Assembly: GCA_029561955.1 (NCBI GenBank)
Contig: JAKQWO010000054.1
Coordinates: 1 to 34,098 of the forward strand
DNA length: 34,098 bases
Origin: Candidatus Cloacimonadota bacterium
GTDB taxonomy: Bacteria; Cloacimonadota; Cloacimonadia; Cloacimonadales; Cloacimonadaceae
Direction of reading: 5' to 3'
Part shown: positions 1-6,942 of the stretch, piece after piece
Layout: the number at the start of each line of letters is the position of its first letter
Position numbering within the stretch: position 1 is the stretch's first letter
The notes under the pieces: generated by a model
Database searches by the model: none
What the model was told of the DNA's origin: nothing
What the model saw: the letters and a program-made list of their open reading frames with translations, nothing else
Program-made: the position numbers and the translations under genes

Positions 1-715
1 TATCATCCAAGAGCTGAATCAGCATATCCAAATGGCTATAAAGGCGGGTCAACTCCTCCTGGATGTCATACTTATCCACATAGATAGCGGTTTCCACGAC
101 CAACCGCTGTTCCAATCCTTCCCGACTTTCTTTGCTTAAAAGCTCCTCCAACCGCTGTTTCAGCTTCTCATAGAGCTCTTGCTTGAAAGGTTCGATAAGC
201 TCTTGAATCTCAATCAAAGCCACTTTGATCTTAGTAGCCGATTTGTAAAACTCCTTTTTGATCTCTTCTCCTTCTTTAATTGCTCCTGTCAGAAAAGACT
301 TAATAGCTTGATCCAGAGTGGATTCCAGAGCTTCAATCAAGGCGGAGTCCGTTTCCAGATTATTGGGTGTTTGGATCACTCCAGGCTCCGCAAGGACATA
401 TTGTAGAGGAATTGGATCATCAGTCTCCAGCAAGCTTTGAGCCTGATTGATCAGCTCCTTATACTTGGTCAAGCGGACTTTATCGAGCTGCATCGGGGGC
501 TCACGATGATCGATATAGTTAATCCGTAAATCCACAGTTCCACGCAAGAGGTGCTGAGACACTTTGGAGCGCACTTGGTTTTCAAAAAAGTTAAGCTCAC
601 GGGGAGCATTGATCTTTAGATCCAAATAACGTCCATTAACGCTCTTAATTTCAATTTCTATATCCAGGTCTGGGTTTGAGAATTTGGCTCTTCCATAGCC
701 GGTCATGCTTTTCAT
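1..715 (-). CDS. yicC: YicC/YloC family endoribonuclease, 3'-truncated by window edge
   Basis: The protein opens with MKSMTGYGRA, the hallmark N-terminus of the YicC/YloC family, and stays open to base 1. About 238 residues are visible; family members are near 290 residues, so roughly the last 50 are missing. The visible end (region around DKYDIQEELTRLYSHL) matches the conserved YicC C-terminal domain, which in E. coli reads similarly before the final NTLxSK segment. Members are stress-related endoribonucleases; E. coli YicC acts on small RNAs. The ATG at 713-715 is preceded by an AAAGGA ribosome-binding site at about 724-729. It lies 118 bp downstream of miaB on the same strand, with a hairpin in the leader. 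The family call is secure; the physiological target here is unknown. Confidence 0.93.
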   Translation of the reverse strand, partial: MKSMTGYGRAKFSNPDLDIEIEIKSVNGRYLDLKINAPRELNFFENQVRSKVSQHLLRGTVDLRINYIDHREPPMQLDKVRLTKYKELINQAQSLLETDDPIPLQYVLAEPGVIQTPNNLETDSALIEALESTLDQAIKSFLTGAIKEGEEIKKEFYKSATKIKVALIEIQELIEPFKQELYEKLKQRLEELLSKESREGLEQRLVVETAIYVDKYDIQEELTRLYSHLDMLIQLLDD

Positions 716-756
716 ATTGTAAATCCTTTATAAAGAATAGATAGGGTAGAGGTTTT

Positions 757-793
757 CACATCGTTTTGGGCTGCAGCAGCTTGCCCCGATGTG
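757..793 (-). other. Hairpin in the miaB-yicC gap (yicC leader)
   Basis: CACATCG (757-763) and CGATGTG (787-793) form a perfect 7-bp inverted repeat. An inner GGGC/GCCC pair (768-771 with 783-786) continues the stem after a four-base bulge. No U-run follows on the minus strand, so it is not a standard terminator. It lies about 30 bases upstream of the yicC ribosome-binding site, so it could be a leader structure. A second imperfect hairpin (GTTTACATAA with TTAT..GTAAAC, 799-826) follows the miaB stop. Function unknown. Confidence 0.5.
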
Positions 794-833
794 TCCGAGT
801 TTACATAACGTGCATTATCCGTAAACATGCGGC

Positions 834-2120
834 TCACTCGCAGATAAGAGTCCCAGCGGTGGCATCTATCACTTTGGCCTTGCTCAGGCCACCTATTTTG
901 TCTGCACCACCACTGAGTACGGCAATTTTAAAATCCCGAGTCTTGCCTGAAACCATGTCGTCTGACCTGCGGCTAAAATTCTCCACATAGACCGCCACAG
1001 TTTTACCGATCTGTCCGCGAAACTTCTCAAGCGTTATCTTTCTCTGAAGACAAATCATGGCCTGCAATCTTCTCAGACGCACCTCTTCAGGAACCTGATC
1101 CTCATAGGAAGCCGCCGCAGTGCCTTCGCGTTCGCTATATTTGAAGCAGAATGCGTAGTCAAAGCGGATTGCTTCCATAACACGAAGGGTATTCTCAAAC
1201 TGCGCCTCGGTTTCAGATGGAAAGCCCACCATGAGGTCAGTAGTAATGGCAATGCCTGGAATAGCAGCACGGAGCTTGTCAATGAGCCCCAGATAGTGAT
1301 CAACACCATAGGAGCGGTTCATCTTTTTCAGCAACTGATCGTCACCAGCTTGCAGCGGTAAATGTATATGCTCGCAAACCTTAGAGCATTCTGCCATAAC
1401 GGATATGAGCTCATCGGAGAGGTCTTTGGGATGAGAGGTGACAAAACGCAAACGCCAGAGCGATTCTATATTATTGAGCTTTCTCAAGAGATCGGGGAAG
1501 CGGTATCCATCAAATTGATAGGAGTTCACGTTCTGTCCTAAGAGTGTAATATCATGCAAGCCAGCCTCTGATGCAGATTTCGCTTCCTCATATATATCAT
1601 TTACTGGGCGGCTGCGTTCACGTCCTCTCACATAAGGCACGATGCAGTAGCTGCAGAAGTTGTTACAGCCGCGCATCACAGTTACAAAGCCGCAATTCTT
1701 ATCTTGTCTAAAAGGCATAACATTTGGATAGACCTGCGTTTTATCCATTTGCAAAGCATCTTCAGCGCAGGACTCAGCATCTTCCAAGATATGGGGGAGG
1801 TGTTGATATTGATCCACACCCACCACAAAGTCTATGCCCGGCTCAATTTCTATCAGCCTCTTCCCCATTCTCTGCGCCATGCAGCCGATCACACCGATCT
1901 TGATCTCCGGATTGGATGACTTGCGATGCTTCTCATTGGCAATACGTCCTAAGACACGCTGTTCAGCATGATCACGCACAGAGCAGGTATTGAAGATAAT
2001 CACTTGAGCATCATCAATATCCGTAACCGGTGAATGTCCCGCAGAAATCAGAATGGAGCTCACTAACTCACTATCCGCCACATTCATCTGGCAGCCGTAG
2101 GTTTCGATTATGAATCTCAT
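834..2120 (-). CDS. miaB: tRNA-2-methylthio-N6-dimethylallyladenosine synthase MiaB
   Basis: This is a radical-SAM methylthiotransferase that adds the 2-methylthio group to i6A37 in tRNAs reading codons starting with U. At 428 residues it is the usual length. The N-terminal UPF0004 domain carries the three auxiliary-cluster cysteines at about C10 (YGCQMN), C46 (NTCSVRD) and C80 (IGCMAQ). The radical-SAM motif CNNFCSYC follows at 152-159, and GRERSRP just after it is typical of MiaB. A TRAM domain occupies roughly the last 60 residues. It starts 13 bp after the stop of the glycosyltransferase-phosphatase fusion and is probably cotranscribed with it. A second methylthiotransferase (mtaB) lies at 20.0-21.3 kb; the NTCSVRDHAEQR stretch here separates the two. 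Confidence 0.96.
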   Translation of the reverse strand: MRFIIETYGCQMNVADSELVSSILISAGHSPVTDIDDAQVIIFNTCSVRDHAEQRVLGRIANEKHRKSSNPEIKIGVIGCMAQRMGKRLIEIEPGIDFVVGVDQYQHLPHILEDAESCAEDALQMDKTQVYPNVMPFRQDKNCGFVTVMRGCNNFCSYCIVPYVRGRERSRPVNDIYEEAKSASEAGLHDITLLGQNVNSYQFDGYRFPDLLRKLNNIESLWRLRFVTSHPKDLSDELISVMAECSKVCEHIHLPLQAGDDQLLKKMNRSYGVDHYLGLIDKLRAAIPGIAITTDLMVGFPSETEAQFENTLRVMEAIRFDYAFCFKYSEREGTAAASYEDQVPEEVRLRRLQAMICLQRKITLEKFRGQIGKTVAVYVENFSRRSDDMVSGKTRDFKIAVLSGGADKIGGLSKAKVIDATAGTLICE

Positions 2121-2133
2121 ATTCTTTCAACAC

Positions 2134-4044
2134 TCATTTGCTTACAATGTATCCTAACGATATGCCATAATAGCAGATAACGCATTCTGTCATCTCGTAT
2201 CTCTCAAGGATGACCTTGACAAAGTGCAGTGCAGATTCGAGGATAAAGAGATCCATCCCCGTAGCTTCAAATCTCTTTGCCTTATCATCTGAATACCTTA
2301 GAAAACGTATGATCTCATTGATCTGGGAAAGCCGCACCTTCTTGGCATGTCCCTTCCAGGGAAGCTGATAGTGGAAATTGTAAGCTGCAGCAGCGATATA
2401 GGTAGCAGTTAACCCTGTGACCACCAAGCTATGCTGATGCTCATTCTCAAGGTTTGGAAGCATCTGATACATAAGACTATAGAACGATCTATAGTAAGTA
2501 TCTTTCAAAGAAAGCAGCCCTAACTCTATCCCTTTCCGTTCGATATAAGCAGAGCCCCAGGCAAGCTCAGTACTCATTCCTCCAATATCCACCACCAAGG
2601 GCTTGGCTACAGATGGCAACGAAGCCTTCGCAGCCGCATATGCAGCAGCAGCTTCCTGATGTTGTTTTAAAACTTTGACTTTCAAATCATAGTGCTTCAG
2701 CAACCATTCAGAGACTTCAGAAAAGTTTTCACGCACGCGAGCCACGGACGTTGAGATAGCCTGCTTTTCTGATTTTATCTGCTTGTCAAAGCCTATCAGC
2801 GTCTTCATGATAGCTTTAAACTGGCTACAATTATCGTAGCCCAGCCCCATATACAGCCCAGTTGTATAATGCGCTGTATGCAAGACCATCTCTGTATCAG
2901 GATTGTAGACCAGGTAGTTTAAGTTATTGGAACCTATATCAAATACGCTCTTCAGTTTACTCTGCTTACCGGCAAGCGCAAAGTAGGTTCCCACGATGCT
3001 TGCCGCAATGCTTTCATTTCGGTTTCTAAAAGATGCTGATGGAGCATATCCTTCTGGGGCGGCAGCAAATAAAGACTTCCATGCCTTGATGGATGCCATC
3101 TTTGGGGGCACCTCAACCGCAGCCTTATAGCGAGCCAGACCTTTGATTAAGACCTTCTCTTCTGGATAGTTCTGTCTAGGTCGATACAAGATTGGCTTAC
3201 CAAACTGACTTGCTTCCGCGAAAGTAGAATAGCCCGGCTTGGTGAGCAGAACGTCACACCTTGCAATGAGATCCAGCCAATCTGAGGACCGTGACGCATA
3301 TCTATGGTTGTCACAATCCACATCCTGATTGGAGCTAATCACCACACCATTAAAGGCCTTACAGATTTTATCCATCTCCATCACCATGCCTTTCTCACCG
3401 CCAAAGCTGCAAGCCAGAATACGGTCTTTTGCGTCTATCTGATACAGCTCTCTAATATCTTCATAGACATCCTTTCTTTTGGCCAACAAGCCCACCTTTT
3501 GCGCTTTTGGGAAGGCAGCCATACTCTCCACCGAGCTGAAGGGAAGCCGGAAGGATGCTTTGACGCGTGCATAGAGACCGTAGATGGTATTGATCAGAGG
3601 TCGCAGCTCCTTACCCTTATCAAAGACATGATTGTAGATAAAGAACCAATCGAAATTGGATATGGCAAAAACCGGCACCCCAGCATAATCACAGGCTTCA
3701 ATCGCCAAAAAGGGAATATCCAGCAGAGCAAAATCAATTTCCTGCTCTCTGAGCCAACTAACCTCCCTCTCCACAATCTCATTCCGCCTTGAAAAGAGAG
3801 AAATCAGCTCATCTTTGGTTGCTTTGACATCCGTCTGCAATCCCGTAGAATGCACCACACCAAAGTCGCACGCCACATCCTCTTTGGAGCAAAAGGGGCT
3901 ATTAAGACAATCGAAGAGAAAGTCCGGCCTATCACAACGCAGGAAGACGCTGAGCTGATACTTGATCAATTCATCCGCCAAAGCAGCCATGCGGGATGCA
4001 TGACCGAAACCATGGGATGAGACGTAGATTGCGACCTTTAACAT
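2134..4044 (-). CDS. Fusion: GT-B-like glycosyltransferase + Ppx/GppA-like phosphatase domain
   Basis: This 636-residue protein joins two domains rarely seen together. Residues 1 to about 350 look like a GT-B glycosyltransferase: YVSSHGFGHASR at 7-18 resembles the glycine-rich start of MurG-like enzymes and the N-terminal domain of plant arabinokinases, and LLTKPGYSTFAEA at about 266-278 is the GT28-type donor-binding region. Residues 367-636 resemble the ASKHA-fold Ppx/GppA exopolyphosphatases: FDIGSNNLNYLVY (368-380) is phosphate loop 1, STSVARVREN (about 431-440) matches the ATxAxRxAxN region, and VVDIGGMSTELAWG (484-497) is phosphate loop 2. No frameshift separates the halves. It sits 6 bp after the NusG-II protein and 13 bp before miaB. 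Substrates are unknown. Domain calls come from motifs only; I am confident of the Ppx half and fairly confident of the glycosyltransferase half. Confidence 0.8.
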   Translation of the reverse strand: MLKVAIYVSSHGFGHASRMAALADELIKYQLSVFLRCDRPDFLFDCLNSPFCSKEDVACDFGVVHSTGLQTDVKATKDELISLFSRRNEIVEREVSWLREQEIDFALLDIPFLAIEACDYAGVPVFAISNFDWFFIYNHVFDKGKELRPLINTIYGLYARVKASFRLPFSSVESMAAFPKAQKVGLLAKRKDVYEDIRELYQIDAKDRILACSFGGEKGMVMEMDKICKAFNGVVISSNQDVDCDNHRYASRSSDWLDLIARCDVLLTKPGYSTFAEASQFGKPILYRPRQNYPEEKVLIKGLARYKAAVEVPPKMASIKAWKSLFAAAPEGYAPSASFRNRNESIAASIVGTYFALAGKQSKLKSVFDIGSNNLNYLVYNPDTEMVLHTAHYTTGLYMGLGYDNCSQFKAIMKTLIGFDKQIKSEKQAISTSVARVRENFSEVSEWLLKHYDLKVKVLKQHQEAAAAYAAAKASLPSVAKPLVVDIGGMSTELAWGSAYIERKGIELGLLSLKDTYYRSFYSLMYQMLPNLENEHQHSLVVTGLTATYIAAAAYNFHYQLPWKGHAKKVRLSQINEIIRFLRYSDDKAKRFEATGMDLFILESALHFVKVILERYEMTECVICYYGISLGYIVSK

Positions 4045-4050
4045 ATATTC

Positions 4051-4425
4051 TCAATAGAGCACATGCGGAGCCTCTCCATCCTGGCTCTTGATTTGGATAA
4101 CTAATTTATTCGGCAGGCAGATGATAGGCAATTTGTTGCTGCTGCCTTGCTTTACGCAGCGTTTATCAGGGCAATCGGCATGGACCATGCTCACTTTGCC
4201 GGCTTTGATCTGAAAAGTATTATGCTCATCCACCCTGATAACTCTATCTACATCAAGATGATACTCACCCCAGAGTCTATCGTCTTTATACACACTCACC
4301 ACAGAGTTATCTTTGGTCTTAAACACGTTTATCGCAGAAATTGTGCCGAAAGCCAAGATCAGGACGATCAACACAATGTCGGCCAGCTTAAGCTCTGATG
4401 CTACAGCCTTTAAGTGCTTCAACAT
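4051..4425 (-). CDS. Membrane-anchored NusG domain II protein
   Basis: This 124-residue protein has one predicted N-terminal membrane segment (about 14-36, ADIVLIVLILAFGTISAINV). A small beta domain of the NusG domain II family follows. Typical features are the VSVYKDDRLWGEYHLD start, the DCPDKRC segment and the closing PIICLPNKLVIQI strand. Such proteins are stand-alone extracytoplasmic domains of unknown function and are not transcription factors in the NusG sense. The paired cysteines in DCPDKRC and PIICLPN are conserved in the family and might form a disulfide or bind a ligand. It begins 3 bp after the AmrS-like gene, with GGAAGG about 9 bases before the ATG. The operon context suggests an envelope or redox role, but this is inference. 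Confidence 0.8.
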   Translation of the reverse strand: MLKHLKAVASELKLADIVLIVLILAFGTISAINVFKTKDNSVVSVYKDDRLWGEYHLDVDRVIRVDEHNTFQIKAGKVSMVHADCPDKRCVKQGSSNKLPIICLPNKLVIQIKSQDGEAPHVLY

Positions 4426-4428
4426 CCT

Positions 4429-5421
4429 TTAAAACCTTCCCCACACCGGTTCTTTGCATTTCTCACAGGCCCCATCCTCCAAAAGCATCTTCACATTATT
4501 AGGACGTCTATGGATGATGGTTTGACCGCATTTATCGCAAATCGTATCAGTAAAAGACCCCCAACCGATATTTCCTGAATAGACCCAGCGCAGATGCTGT
4601 TTCGCCAGCTTTACCGCGTCCAAGACATCCTGCGATGTGGTGCGAGGTATATCACATTTATAATCCGGATGATAAGCGGAAATATGCAGCGGCATCTCAG
4701 GACTGATCTCCGCCATCGTCTCGGCCAATTTCTTGATCTCGGATGCGCTATCATTGAGCCCTGGAATCAGGAGATTGGTCACTTCCACGTGCACCCCATG
4801 TTCATTCGCCCTTTTAATGGTATTTAAAACAGGTTGCACCCTACCACTGCAATGCTTTCTGTAAAAGTCATCGTTGATAGATTTTATATCGATATTCATC
4901 GCATCAATCTTGGGCAAAATCTCAATCAGAGGCTCATCCAGAATAAATCCATTGGTGATCAGGACAATCTTCACCTCAGGGATTTCCACTGCCAGATCAT
5001 GGATAAACTCATACCATGTAAACGGCTCAGTATAGGTAAGCGCAATTCGATGCGGCAGGGATGGATACTCCGCAAAAATAGATTTGATGACCTCAAAGGA
5101 AAAGTCCATCGTAGGCTGATCTTCCTGGCTGATGGGATGATTCTGGCAGAAAAAGCAGCGCAAATTGCAGCTATTTGGTCCTGCAGAAATGATTTGTGAA
5201 CCTGGATGGTAGTGATACAGAGGCTTCTTTTCGATCGGATCCACAGAAATTGAGATGCTTTTTTGATAGTTGATGGCGTAAAGCTTGCCTGCGGAATTGA
5301 GCCGAGATCGGCACAGACCTCTCTCCCCCACCTTAATCAGGCAGTTTTGCGGGCACAATTCACAACGAATCGCATCACCTTCCTTAGACCAATACATCGC
5401 CTCCCTGATCAGTTTAGCCAT
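4429..5421 (-). CDS. amrS: AmrS-like radical SAM protein (AmmeMemoRadiSam type / PFL-activase-like)
   Basis: The 330-residue protein carries the radical-SAM motif CNLRCFFC at 85-92. An N-terminal cysteine cluster (C20, C23, C27, C37, in CELCPQNC) precedes it. A C-terminal zinc-ribbon-like pair CDKC...CEKC also fits the AmmeMemoRadiSam system enzyme, often annotated as pyruvate formate-lyase activating enzyme homolog. The stretch SISVDPIEKKPLYHYHPG is very typical of this group. The usual partners (AMMECR1 and Memo proteins) are not in this window. The start overlaps the end of kdtA by 13 bp, and the NusG-II gene follows at 3 bp, so it is inside an operon. The reaction is not known with certainty. 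The family assignment is strong; a glycyl-radical activase role is the main alternative. Confidence 0.86.
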   Translation of the reverse strand: MAKLIREAMYWSKEGDAIRCELCPQNCLIKVGERGLCRSRLNSAGKLYAINYQKSISISVDPIEKKPLYHYHPGSQIISAGPNSCNLRCFFCQNHPISQEDQPTMDFSFEVIKSIFAEYPSLPHRIALTYTEPFTWYEFIHDLAVEIPEVKIVLITNGFILDEPLIEILPKIDAMNIDIKSINDDFYRKHCSGRVQPVLNTIKRANEHGVHVEVTNLLIPGLNDSASEIKKLAETMAEISPEMPLHISAYHPDYKCDIPRTTSQDVLDAVKLAKQHLRWVYSGNIGWGSFTDTICDKCGQTIIHRRPNNVKMLLEDGACEKCKEPVWGRF

Positions 5422-6656
5422 TTTAATACTCCCTTTAAATGATTGTCCAGGCTTCCCTTAAGCGAGACAAGTAGATCCTTGCCATTTTGTCCCATTTTCA
5501 AGCGCCTATCATCACTCTCAAATAATGGCCTCAGAGTGTCAAGAAGATTATTCGCATCTGAGATTTGAATAGCCCCTGCCGCCTGCAATTGTTCCACCGA
5601 TTCTGCACAGGAACAATGGTATGGCCCCATGATGATCGACTTACCATAATAAGCCGGTTCCATCGGATTATGCCCACCAAAATCGTAAAAAGAGCCACCC
5701 ACCAAAGCCAGATCGCAGATGGAATAAGCTTGGTTGAGAAAGCCCAAACTATCAATGATCAAGATATCGGCCTCTCGTGAGTCAAAATCATCATCCGACA
5801 TCAGTTTAGCCTCATATCCTGCACACAGCTTTTGCACCTCAGCCACTCTATTGGGATGACGAGGTGCTAAAATGAGCTTCAGATTTGTTTTTATCTCAAG
5901 CAGTTGCGGCACGATCTCCAGGATCAGTGCCTCTTCTTTGGGGCGGCTACTGCCAAAGCACAGAATAAAATCATCAAGCTGAAATCCCCATTTCGCCCTA
6001 GTCTCTTCAAAAGGATAATCTTGAGGCGAAAGCGCATATTTGAGGTTACCAGCCACCTCTATCTCTACATCAAAAAGCTCTCTGAAGCGCCGAGCATCCA
6101 ATTCACTCTTTGCCATGATCAGCTTAATGCTTGCTCCAACATAGGCCAATAGCGCCTTTAGTGTCTTCAGGCGTCTGCGAGTCTTCTCCGAAACCCGGGC
6201 ATTTAAAAACAGCACCGGTACGCCAGTCTTCTTGGCTTGAAGTAAAAAGTTAGGCCAGATTTCCGTTTCCACTATACAGATCAGCTTGGGCGCAATCTGC
6301 TCAAACTGCTTCGCCCTCAAGGACGGCACATCAATCACACTCAGGTAAGCCTTGATCTCAGGATGAATCTTCTTAGCGGCTTTCAGCCCGTTCACCGTAG
6401 TAGTTGTAATGGTAATCTCTTTGGCCGGAATATGTTCGACGAGCGCCAGCACAAAGCTACGTACCGCATTGATTTCCCCTAAAGATGCAGCATGAATCCA
6501 CACGCCCCCTTTTTCCACCTCATATGCTGCATCCAGTGCAGATTCATAGCTTATCCTCTTTAAAAAGAAGCGCAGGACAGGATAAAGAAGCCTATATACT
6601 GCTTCAACTAACACATTGAAAATGGAGAGGATAACATGCTGGATAAAGTGAACCAC
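5409..6656 (-). CDS. kdtA: 3-deoxy-D-manno-octulosonic acid (KDO) transferase
   Basis: KdtA/WaaA transfers KDO from CMP-KDO to lipid IVA at the cytoplasmic face of the inner membrane. The 415 residues match family length. A hydrophobic N-terminal anchor (about 5-32) precedes GVWIHAASLGEINA at 51-64, whose Glu61 corresponds to the catalytic base. The ITTTTVNGL and ETEIWPNFL motifs follow, and ALVGGSFYDFGGHNPMEPAYYGK contributes the nucleotide-sugar site. Its presence implies a KDO-containing LPS and so a diderm envelope. The start is GTG (6654-6656) with AAAGGG about 6 bases upstream. That ribosome-binding site lies directly after the U-tract of the tRNA-Asp terminator, so either some readthrough occurs or a promoter overlaps the terminator region. 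Confidence 0.94.
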   Translation of the reverse strand: MVHFIQHVILSIFNVLVEAVYRLLYPVLRFFLKRISYESALDAAYEVEKGGVWIHAASLGEINAVRSFVLALVEHIPAKEITITTTTVNGLKAAKKIHPEIKAYLSVIDVPSLRAKQFEQIAPKLICIVETEIWPNFLLQAKKTGVPVLFLNARVSEKTRRRLKTLKALLAYVGASIKLIMAKSELDARRFRELFDVEIEVAGNLKYALSPQDYPFEETRAKWGFQLDDFILCFGSSRPKEEALILEIVPQLLEIKTNLKLILAPRHPNRVAEVQKLCAGYEAKLMSDDDFDSREADILIIDSLGFLNQAYSICDLALVGGSFYDFGGHNPMEPAYYGKSIIMGPYHCSCAESVEQLQAAGAIQISDANNLLDTLRPLFESDDRRLKMGQNGKDLLVSLKGSLDNHLKGVLKWLN

Positions 6657-6673
6657 AAAAACCCTTTAAAAAC

Positions 6674-6699
6674 AAAAAAGGGACACCGGGCGGCGTCCC
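6674..6699 (-). terminator. Rho-independent terminator after tRNA-Asp
   Basis: On the minus strand GGGACGCC and GGTGTCCC (arms within 6680-6699) form an 8-bp stem with one G-U pair and a GCCC loop. Six U residues follow (6674-6679). It begins 8 bases after the tRNA CCA end. It would end the tRNA transcript, and possibly the thiolase-kat-pyrG transcript, before kdtA. Confidence 0.85.
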
Positions 6700-6706
6700 A
6701 AAGTAC

Positions 6707-6784
6707 TGGCGGGAGTGACGAGACTCGAACTCGCGGCCTTCTGCGTGACAGGCAGACGTTCTAACCAAACTGAACTACACCCCC
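6707..6784 (-). tRNA. tRNA-Asp (anticodon GTC), CCA encoded
   Basis: The minus strand folds as a full cloverleaf. The acceptor stem GGGGGTG pairs with CACTCCC, with one G-U pair. The anticodon arm CTGCCTGTCACGCAG gives anticodon GTC, and the T-arm loop contains GTTCGAG. The discriminator is G and CCA is encoded. The core is close to E. coli tRNA-Asp, including the G73 identity base. The G34 anticodon is a queuosine target, and queA is present in this window; aspS is also here. It stands alone in the 286-bp gap between pyrG and kdtA. Confidence 0.97.
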
Positions 6785-6819
6785 GCTTTAATATGTCATA
6801 ATCAGAGTGTTGGGTCACC

Positions 6820-6845
6820 ATTTTATAATACTGCCTTTTTGTCAA
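6820..6845 (-). promoter_or_regulatory. Possible promoter for tRNA-Asp
   Basis: A perfect TTGACA (6840-6845) and a TAAAAT (6820-6825) lie upstream of the tRNA on the minus strand. The spacer is only 14 bp, shorter than the usual 16-18, so the pairing is doubtful although the -35 hexamer is striking. The first transcribed base would fall about 30 bases before the mature 5' end. Confidence 0.35.
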
Positions 6846-6942
6846 GAGAAAACTGAAGTTATCCTGCATCTTTCACAAAGAAACGCTAAAGGTAAATTCT
6901 GATGAGAGCGGTATCTGGATTATATATCATGAGGTTAGCTTG

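Noticed and set aside
72-80. Perfect DnaA-box sequence TTATCCACA
   Set aside because: It is single and lies inside yicC coding sequence; no cluster or AT-rich unwinding region nearby.
6666-6869. 67-codon minus-strand frame
   Set aside because: It runs through the tRNA-Asp gene and its terminator.
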